Positions 1-5,058 of a DNA stretch of 6,709 bases are shown here, piece after piece. The position numbers and the translations under genes were made by a program. How positions within the stretch are numbered: position 1 is the first letter of the stretch; each line of letters opens with the position of its first letter. Under the pieces are notes generated by a model. The model was not told the DNA's origin. It did not search any database and saw only the letters and a program-made list of their open reading frames with translations. The DNA comes from Caldifarciminota bacterium (GTDB lineage Bacteria > Hydrothermota > UBA3073 > NMUJ01), in the NCBI GenBank assembly GCA_021158725.1, contig JAGGUB010000071.1, forward strand, positions 1 to 6,709, written 5' to 3'.

Positions 1-9
1 ACCACACAT
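1..9 (-). CDS. possible start of next operon gene (Met-Cys-Gly...), cut by window edge
   Basis: Only three codons are visible on the minus strand: ATG TGT GGT, Met-Cys-Gly. The ATG shares one base with the TGA stop of fmt (TGATG), the same junction type as between hsp20 and yajC upstream. A GAGGTG Shine-Dalgarno lies 8 bases before it, inside the fmt 3' end. Met-Cys-Gly is the canonical start of class II (Ntn-type) glutamine amidotransferases such as GlmS and asparagine synthetase, in which Cys2 becomes the catalytic N-terminal nucleophile. The start is fairly well supported by the ribosome site and overlap. The family is a guess from two residues, and any protein could begin this way. Confidence 0.35.
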
Positions 10-911
10 CAACCCAGCACCTCACCCACTTGAGGTCGATATCCGTTAATAAATGCAATCGCATCCATAACCTTACGATACTCGGGTTGCAATTCATGTA
101 TCACCAATACACCATCACCAGTCTGTACAGCAAGCTCGGGTTTCACGCTGACCACCGTACCGGGTGTAACATCACCATGACCTTCCTTTGGTAACGCCCT
201 CCATACCTTCAACCGCCTACCCCGAAAATACGTATATGCACCAGGTTGTGGATTCAACCCCCTTATGAGGTTGAATATAGTGTGTGCAGGTTTGTCCCAA
301 TCTATCCTCGCTACCTCATCTTTTATCTTTGGTGCGTATGTAGCCATACTCTCATCCTGCGGTGTGGGGGTTACTTCACCTCTATCCATCTTCTCGATTG
401 TATCTACGAGTAGGTTACCACCAATCCTTCCCAACCGCTCACGTAGCTCCCCATAAGTTTCGTGTGGCTCTATAGTTACTTCCACCTGCGCATATATATC
501 GCCGGCATCCACTTTTGGTGCTATATCCAATATCGTCACACCGGTCTTCTCTTCACCATTTATAATAGCCCATTGTATAGGTGCAGCACCTCTATATTTA
601 GGTAGAAGTGATGGATGTACGTTCAACCTCCTACTTGCGAGCTCCAACACCTTACGCTTAAGTATCTTACCATAATCTGCTAACACAAGGTAGTCTGGTG
701 CCACTTCTCTAATAAGTGCAAGCACTTCCCCCTTATGTGGATCATCTACAGCTATGGTCTCAATGCCCATTGAAGTTGCGATACCACCCACTTCAGATGT
801 ACGACTCTTACCAGCTGTGGTTATAACCAATGATACCTGTTGCCTACACGCTAACCGCTTGAGTACAAGTGCACCAAACCTACCTGTACCGAAGAAGACA
901 ATTTTAGCCAC
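9..911 (-). CDS. fmt: methionyl-tRNA formyltransferase
   Basis: Cytosolic enzyme that transfers a formyl group from 10-formyl-tetrahydrofolate to the amino group of Met on initiator tRNA, giving fMet-tRNA for translation initiation. Numbered from the GTG at 911 (300 residues; the E. coli enzyme has 315), the N-terminal Rossmann-like domain opens with AKIVFFGT. The active-site block NVHPSLLPKYRGAAPIQ gives catalytic Asn97 and His99, and VDAGD gives Asp135, matching Asn106/His108/Asp144 of E. coli Fmt. The C-terminal tRNA-binding domain follows from about residue 195. The 911 start was chosen because family members begin just before this strand; it overlaps the yajC stop by 8 bases (GTGGCTAA). 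A GTG at 932 would add seven residues, and neither start has a clear ribosome site. The loop after VITT (about residues 31-42) is some six residues shorter than in E. coli. No def (deformylase) gene lies beside it, although the two often pair. Confidence 0.95.
   Translation of the reverse strand: MAKIVFFGTGRFGALVLKRLACRQQVSLVITTAGKSRTSEVGGIATSMGIETIAVDDPHKGEVLALIREVAPDYLVLADYGKILKRKVLELASRRLNVHPSLLPKYRGAAPIQWAIINGEEKTGVTILDIAPKVDAGDIYAQVEVTIEPHETYGELRERLGRIGGNLLVDTIEKMDRGEVTPTPQDESMATYAPKIKDEVARIDWDKPAHTIFNLIRGLNPQPGAYTYFRGRRLKVWRALPKEGHGDVTPGTVVSVKPELAVQTGDGVLVIHELQPEYRKVMDAIAFINGYRPQVGEVLG
18..23 (-). promoter_or_regulatory. Shine-Dalgarno GAGGTG for the gene leaving the left edge
   Basis: GAGGTG on the minus strand, within the last codons of fmt, sits 8 bases before an ATG that overlaps the fmt stop codon. 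Motif and spacing are both near ideal, which is the main reason for believing a further operon gene starts here. Confidence 0.45.
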
Positions 912-1194
912 TTTCAACTGGCTTAACCACACGTGAGATAGAGTCCTTCTCGACCGTAATCTCTACATTAGGGGCAATCTTTATTTTCACGGTTTTATCT
1001 TTCACCGCAGTGATCTGCCCATGTAACCCACCGTTAGTGACGACACGATCGCCCCTCCTTAGATTCTGTAACATCTGTTGCTTCTTGCGCATCATACGTT
1101 GTTGCGGTAGTATCATAAACAAATAAAGGATAATAAAAATGAGTATGAGCGGGAGGAAAGTCACCCATCCCCCCGCCCCTGGCTGCTGTGCCAT
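904..1194 (-). CDS. yajC: preprotein translocase subunit YajC
   Basis: Small inner-membrane accessory protein of the Sec translocon, associated with SecDF in the holotranslocon. The 96-residue product has a short Gly/Pro-rich N-terminus, one membrane helix at about residues 11-29 (VTFLPLILIFIILYLFMIL), then the family signature PQQRMMRKKQQ (30-40). The cytosolic domain begins RRGDRVVTNGGLHGQI (46-61), the most conserved part of the family. Length is typical. The ATG at 1194 was preferred over the GTG one codon upstream because GGTGG at 1202-1206 stands 7 bases before it. The ATG overlaps the hsp20 stop as TGATG, suggesting translational coupling. yajC often sits with tgt and secD/secF; here it lies between hsp20 and fmt instead, which is unusual. 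Confidence 0.95.
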   Translation of the reverse strand: MAQQPGAGGWVTFLPLILIFIILYLFMILPQQRMMRKKQQMLQNLRRGDRVVTNGGLHGQITAVKDKTVKIKIAPNVEITVEKDSISRVVKPVESG

Positions 1195-1646
1195 CACTCT
1201 TCCACCTTTATCTCAATACGATGTGGTTTGGCCTTTTCCAGTTTAGGTAACGTAACCCTCAGTACACCCGCTTTATATTCAGCTTTTGCCTTGTTAGGGT
1301 CGACCTTCGTCGGAAACCTTACCGTACGTTCAAACTTACCATACCAGCGTTCAATCCTATGGTAGCGTTTGCCTTTCTCTTCCTTCTCGCGTTTACGTTC
1401 GCCTTTGATTGTGAGATGATCCTCACTCACACTGATTTCAATATCTTCCTTTCTAAGCCCAGGTAATTCCACCTGCACAATGTAATCGTCATCCGTCTCC
1501 TCTAAGTCCATAGCGGGTCGCCACTCTATTTCGCTCATAACCTCAGGATGGGTACCCCAAAAGTCCTTCAGCAACCTATCGAGTCTACGAAACTCATCAA
1601 GTATCGAGCTAACCTCACGTGGTAACCACTCTCTCATTTCACGCAT
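1194..1646 (-). CDS. small heat-shock protein, Hsp20/alpha-crystallin family
   Basis: ATP-independent cytosolic holdase that binds unfolding proteins and forms oligomers. The 150-residue product has a short N-terminal arm rich in Arg, Glu and Leu (1-40) and an alpha-crystallin domain at about 43-136. That domain starts WRPAMDLEETDDDYIVQVELPGL and contains the hallmark AGVLRVTLPK (126-135). The C-terminal tail HRIEIKVEE carries an I-x-I motif (Ile144, Ile146) that in the family docks on neighbouring subunits. The domain order is complete. Three in-frame Met codons lie near the start. The perfect AGGAGGT at 1651-1657 is only 1 base from the ATG at 1649 but 4 from the ATG at 1646, so 1646 is preferred. 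It is first in an overlapping operon with yajC and fmt. No CIRCE-type (HrcA) operator is visible upstream. Confidence 0.95.
   Translation of the reverse strand: MREMREWLPREVSSILDEFRRLDRLLKDFWGTHPEVMSEIEWRPAMDLEETDDDYIVQVELPGLRKEDIEISVSEDHLTIKGERKREKEEKGKRYHRIERWYGKFERTVRFPTKVDPNKAKAEYKAGVLRVTLPKLEKAKPHRIEIKVEE
1202..1206 (-). promoter_or_regulatory. ribosome binding site of yajC, inside hsp20 3' end
   Basis: GGTGG (within AAAGGTGGAA) on the minus strand lies 7 bases before the ATG at 1194 and inside the last codons of hsp20. It decides between the ATG at 1194 and the GTG at 1197 as the yajC start. Confidence 0.5.
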
Positions 1647-1650
1647 CATA

Positions 1651-1657
1651 ACCTCCT
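1651..1657 (-). promoter_or_regulatory. strong Shine-Dalgarno of hsp20
   Basis: AGGAGGT on the minus strand is a perfect anti-16S match immediately upstream of two tandem ATG codons. Its spacing of 4 bases favours the second ATG (1646) over the first (1649). Confidence 0.8.
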
Positions 1658-1748
1658 ATTTGTTATAAATTAACCCGATTACTAAAATGTAAAGTGTGTA
1701 TTACTCGATGTATGGACTACCATTGGATAAGCACGTATTCACCACTAT

Positions 1749-1763
1749 TGGGTTGATAACCCA
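1749..1763. promoter_or_regulatory. 15-bp inverted repeat TGGGTT-GAT-AACCCA, operator-like
   Basis: Two perfect 6-base arms flank a 3-base centre. The repeat covers the TTGATA -35 box of the protease promoter, so a protein bound here would be expected to block or modulate RNA polymerase. A lone AACCC half-site lies at 1672-1676 near the hsp20 ribosome site. The symmetry is read directly; the operator role is inferred. It lies upstream of the predicted transcript start, so an RNA hairpin is less likely. Confidence 0.4.
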
Positions 1764-1780
1764 CAACTCTTTACTATATT
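1753..1780 (+). promoter_or_regulatory. sigma-70-like promoter of the S8 protease gene
   Basis: The -35 box TTGATA (1753-1758) matches TTGACA in 5 of 6 positions. The -10 box TATATT (1775-1780) matches TATAAT in 5 of 6. The spacer is 16 bases. Transcription would start near 1786-1788, leaving a short leader of about 15 bases with the ribosome site. It is the best promoter candidate in the divergent gap, and it assumes a standard housekeeping sigma factor. Confidence 0.5.
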
Positions 1781-1790
1781 CTAACGTTAG
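1781..1790. promoter_or_regulatory. perfect 10-bp palindrome CTAACGTTAG at the predicted transcription start
   Basis: CTAACGTTAG equals its own reverse complement and abuts the -10 box, ending one base before the AGGAGGT ribosome site. A repressor or other regulator could bind here, but a 10-base palindrome can also arise by chance, so functional support is weak. Confidence 0.25.
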
Positions 1791-1791
1791 C

Positions 1792-1798
1792 AGGAGGT
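1792..1798 (+). promoter_or_regulatory. Shine-Dalgarno AGGAGGT of the protease gene
   Basis: A perfect AGGAGGT sits 3 bases before the ATG at 1802, a short but workable spacing. There is no other in-frame ATG, GTG or TTG between that ATG and the upstream stop at 1757-1759, so the start is well fixed. Confidence 0.8.
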
Positions 1799-1801
1799 AC
1801 A

Positions 1802-4800
1802 ATGCTATGGATGATGTTCCTGTTATCCTTGGCCGCTGGTCATTACAGTGATAGGTTACTCGTAGCTTTCCGAAAAGACGTAGAGTTCAACATCAACAAA
1901 GTTACCGGTGTTGTTCAACTTAACATTATGCCATTCGATTCACTCGCCCGCCTCTACAAGGTTACACGTATGGAGAGATGGCTCACATCAGCTTCACCTG
2001 AGGATCACGATGGCCCCGTATATCTATCCAAGATCTACCGATTATACACCGCAAGTAAAGCACCTATCGAAAAAATTGTCCACGATTTCAATAACGAGCC
2101 ACATATAATTCGTGCAGAGGTCGAACCCATCCACCATCTGCTATATGAGCCTAACGACCCCCGTTACCCCCAGGAATGGCATCTACCCAAAATACAAGCC
2201 AATTCAGCATGGGACTTATTTATCGACATACTTGCGGATTCGATTCCTGGTGATACCACCGTAGTGATCGGTGTCATCGACACAGGTACTGACTGGGATC
2301 ATCCCGACCTCATAGATAACATCTGGCAGAACCCTGGTGAGGATGCCGACGGTGATGGTCACACGATAGAGTATGAAGATGGTGAATGGATACTCGATCC
2401 AGGTGACCTCAACGGTACCGATGACGACGGTAACGGCAAAATAGACGACTTGATAGGATGGGACTTCGGTGATCACGACAATAACCCTGAAGGTTTACCT
2501 GAGCCCGGTCCTAATGATGGTCACATGCATGGTACACATGTTGCAGGTATCAGCTCTGCTGTCACCAACAACGGTATCGGTGTAGCAAGTACCGCATGGA
2601 GTGTAAAGGTAATGCCAGTCAAATGTTACGCAGGTGGTGAATATATTATCAATGGTTATGATGGCATACTCTACGCTGCACGTACCGCATATCTGAACGG
2701 CTATCGCTGTGTGGTCAACTGCAGCTGGGGCAGCTACGGGTATAGTAGTTTTGAACAAAACGTCATAAACACTGCACACAACACATACGGTGCGATAATA
2801 GTTGCAGGTGCCGGCAATGAGGGTATCTCTACCCCACATTATCCCTCAGCTTACAATAACTGCATAGGGGTGGCAGCTACTGACCAAAGTGACCACAAAG
2901 CGTGGTTCTCCAATTACGGTACATGGGTTAACCTATCCGCACCTGGTATGTCGATCCTGAGTACCATCTACCCCGAGTATGGTAGCTATGCCGCATGGGA
3001 TGGCACCTCCATGGCATCACCTGTAGCTGCATCCGCAATCGCTTTACTCTGGTCATTCTTTATCGATTCATCCAACACATGGGTAGAGAATCAAATATTG
3101 AACACTGCAGATAATATCGACGATATCAACCCCACCTACACTGGGCAACTGGGTAGCGGTAGGGTGAACATCTACAAAGCTATAGCTACTACAATCTATC
3201 CACACATTGTTCTGGTAAGCTACAATCTACGTGAAGCCATCGGCGATGGTGATGGCGTATTCAACCCCGGTGAAACCGGTAAGCTACGTGTCACCTTGCA
3301 TAATGAAGAAGGTTGGCAACCCGCCGAAGGTCTAACCGCCAGGTTAGTGGTATCACACCCCGATATCATAGTTACCGATAGCATAGCAGATTTTGGCACG
3401 TTGCTACCAGGTGCAACCACCACGAATCTCGCCGATCCATTCTATCTGGAAGCCACCACAGATGCTGAACTTGGCACCATATCCGCCATGTTGATACTAA
3501 CCGCAAACGAATCCAACCACCCATACCTTGATACGATTGAGTTCACGCTAACACTCACAATCTATCAAGCAGGCTGGCCACAATCCACCAGCAGCAGCGT
3601 AAAAGGTAGCCCCGCCGTCACCGATATCGATACCGATGGTATCACCGAAATAATTGCACCCACACTTAATGGTAAGCTCTACATATGGGATTATGAAGGT
3701 AACCCCGAACCTGGTTCGCCGGTCGATCTATCTGGTGAGATATGGACCGCCCCTGTGGTAGCTGATATAGATAATGATGGAACTTGTGAGATAGTGGTTG
3801 GTAGCAGAAACCATCACCTCTATATAGTGGAACCCGATGGTTCAATCGCTGGCGACAGAGATTTAGGTCACTACATCACAGGTACACCTACTGTAAAAGA
3901 TATCGATAACAATGGTCCCAAAGAGATCATTGTGGGTACGTTCGGCAAAAAGCTATACGTGTTACAAGATGGTGATACCATCGACTATCCCGGTTTCCCC
4001 ATCGAGGTAAGTGATCGCATACTTTCTGGTATAGCGGTGGGTGATATCAACAACGATGGTACACAGGAGATGGTCTTCGGTACGTACGATGGTAACCTAT
4101 ACGCGGTGACATCAACAGCTACGATTGTAACAGGCTTCCCCGTAGCGCTTGGTGGCCACATCTGGGGTAGCCCAGTACTGGCGGATATAAATAGTGATGG
4201 TCAACTTGAAATACTTATAGGATCTGATAACCATAATTTCTATATCGTTGCCGCCGATGGCAATATATTGCTAACGATAGATGCAGGTAGCCAGATAAAA
4301 TACGAACCTGCTGTCATTAAAGTAGATGGTTTCTATCGCATCTTATTTGTCGCAGGTAGCAAGCTATGGTGTATAGATCCTATGGGTAATGTGCTGGATG
4401 GTTTCCCATACGATGCTGGTAATACATTGTTACCACCGGTTGTCGCAGATATCGACAGCGATGATACGCTCGACATCATTGTACCACTTAAACAGGCCCC
4501 ATACATTGATATCGTTAACCTGCATACTGGGCAGCTCGATCACTACATACCTGTAGATCCAGTATGGTCACCTGTAATGCTATGGGATATCGATGGTGAT
4601 GGTGACCTCGAACTCATATTCGGTACAAACAGTGGAGTAAACATCATCGACTACAAGCAACCCGCAAGTTTAAGCAATTCCTGTTGGGCTATATATCGAC
4701 GTAACCTATCACGTACGGGTAACTTCAACGATCACTTCACAGGGGTTGAAACCGCACCCATACCATCTTTTAGCATTGTATCACCGACACCCAATCCATT

Positions 4801-5023
4801 CACAGATAAGGTTAGTATCGAGCTTATGCTTACACATCCCACGACTGTATTGCTCAACGTATACAATGTTATCGGTACAAAGGTATACTCCCAACGTATG
4901 CAGCTTGATGCAGGTACACACAACATCATATGGGATTCACACAACCTACCACCCGGTATATACTTTATCAACCTAAAAGTGGGCGATAAGGTTCATACAT
5001 ACAAGCTGGTGAATGTAAAATAA
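1802..5023 (+). CDS. secreted subtilisin-like (S8) serine protease with FG-GAP-like repeats and T9SS-like C-terminal sorting domain
   Basis: Exported endopeptidase of 1073 residues; substrate unknown. Residues 1-13 form a short hydrophobic signal peptide (MLWMMFLLSLAAG) that lacks the usual positive N-region. Residues 14-113 look like an I9-type propeptide that is cleaved on activation. The S8 domain (about 114-463) opens with NDPRYPQEWHL and has the complete triad: Asp160 (VIDTG), His243 (HGTHVAG) and Ser403 (GTSMASP), with oxyanion Asn339 (AGAGNEG). Between Asp and His lies an acidic insert with Asp-rich, calcium-loop-like motifs (181-216). A beta-sandwich-type linker (about 466-590, GDGDGVFNPGE) precedes eight FG-GAP-like repeats (591-952) that probably form a beta-propeller. 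Residues 990-1073 resemble the T9SS type A sorting tail: PNPF (997-1000), VYNVIGTKV (1020-1028), LPPGIYFINL and a Lys-ending C-terminus; a FlgD-like Ig fold is the alternative. It has its own promoter, divergent from hsp20 and convergent with the M16 gene. Protease identity is very secure; secretion by T9SS is inferred. Confidence 0.95.
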   Translation: MLWMMFLLSLAAGHYSDRLLVAFRKDVEFNINKVTGVVQLNIMPFDSLARLYKVTRMERWLTSASPEDHDGPVYLSKIYRLYTASKAPIEKIVHDFNNEPHIIRAEVEPIHHLLYEPNDPRYPQEWHLPKIQANSAWDLFIDILADSIPGDTTVVIGVIDTGTDWDHPDLIDNIWQNPGEDADGDGHTIEYEDGEWILDPGDLNGTDDDGNGKIDDLIGWDFGDHDNNPEGLPEPGPNDGHMHGTHVAGISSAVTNNGIGVASTAWSVKVMPVKCYAGGEYIINGYDGILYAARTAYLNGYRCVVNCSWGSYGYSSFEQNVINTAHNTYGAIIVAGAGNEGISTPHYPSAYNNCIGVAATDQSDHKAWFSNYGTWVNLSAPGMSILSTIYPEYGSYAAWDGTSMASPVAASAIALLWSFFIDSSNTWVENQILNTADNIDDINPTYTGQLGSGRVNIYKAIATTIYPHIVLVSYNLREAIGDGDGVFNPGETGKLRVTLHNEEGWQPAEGLTARLVVSHPDIIVTDSIADFGTLLPGATTTNLADPFYLEATTDAELGTISAMLILTANESNHPYLDTIEFTLTLTIYQAGWPQSTSSSVKGSPAVTDIDTDGITEIIAPTLNGKLYIWDYEGNPEPGSPVDLSGEIWTAPVVADIDNDGTCEIVVGSRNHHLYIVEPDGSIAGDRDLGHYITGTPTVKDIDNNGPKEIIVGTFGKKLYVLQDGDTIDYPGFPIEVSDRILSGIAVGDINNDGTQEMVFGTYDGNLYAVTSTATIVTGFPVALGGHIWGSPVLADINSDGQLEILIGSDNHNFYIVAADGNILLTIDAGSQIKYEPAVIKVDGFYRILFVAGSKLWCIDPMGNVLDGFPYDAGNTLLPPVVADIDSDDTLDIIVPLKQAPYIDIVNLHTGQLDHYIPVDPVWSPVMLWDIDGDGDLELIFGTNSGVNIIDYKQPASLSNSCWAIYRRNLSRTGNFNDHFTGVETAPIPSFSIVSPTPNPFTDKVSIELMLTHPTTVLLNVYNVIGTKVYSQRMQLDAGTHNIIWDSHNLPPGIYFINLKVGDKVHTYKLVNVK
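3572..4657 (+). repeat. eight FG-GAP/VCBS-like protein repeats (probable beta-propeller) in the protease
   Basis: Protein residues 591-952 hold eight units of about 43-48 residues. Each has the pattern small-Pro-x-hydrophobic, then DxDxDG, then a strand and a Leu/Phe-Tyr strand. The calcium-loop motifs are DIDTDG (608), DIDNDG (655), DIDNNG (700), DINNDG (748), DINSDG (795), DIDSDD (883) and DIDGDG (929). The sixth unit, near residue 840, has the shortened IKVDG instead and probably binds no metal. Such propellers serve as binding or adhesion modules in secreted proteins; the ligand here is unknown. Confidence 0.85.
4769..5020 (+). other. C-terminal sorting-like domain of the protease (T9SS type A-like)
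   Basis: Residues 990-1073 carry the order typical of Por secretion tails: PNPF near the start, a VYNVIGTKV strand, AGTHNIIWD, then LPPGIYFINLKVGDKVHTYKLVNVK-type strands ending in Lys. In T9SS bacteria this domain directs passage across the outer membrane and is then removed or linked to the surface. No T9SS component gene is in the window, so the secretion route cannot be confirmed here. Confidence 0.7.
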
Positions 5024-5058
5024 CAACCGTCTGCAGTTGAGCTACTTATTTTCGGTTG
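5024..5058. terminator. weak inverted repeat between convergent genes, possible shared terminator
   Basis: CAACCG (5024-5029) and CGGTTG (5053-5058) are perfect 6-base arms separated by 23 bases. They span the 22-base gap between the protease stop and the M16 stop. The loop is long and there is no T-tract, so this is a poor intrinsic terminator. It is listed because nothing else in the gap could end transcription of either gene. Confidence 0.15.

Noticed and set aside
1662..1693. TTTACA (-35-like) and TATAAC (-10-like) on the minus strand upstream of hsp20.
   Set aside because: The spacer is 20 bases, and a start about 7 bases after TATAAC would fall inside the Shine-Dalgarno, leaving no usable leader. 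I do not call a promoter for the hsp20 operon.
2495..2839. 114-codon open frame on the minus strand inside the protease gene.
   Set aside because: It lies opposite the conserved S8 catalytic core, has no ribosome site noted and resembles no known protein. It is a shadow of the real gene, as are the other short frames inside fmt, the protease and the M16 gene.
3602..4590. Recurring DNA words such as GATATCGATA/GATGG as possible DNA-level repeats.
   Set aside because: They encode the DxDxDG loops of the FG-GAP-like repeats and diverge at silent positions, so they are protein repeats rather than a separate DNA repeat array.
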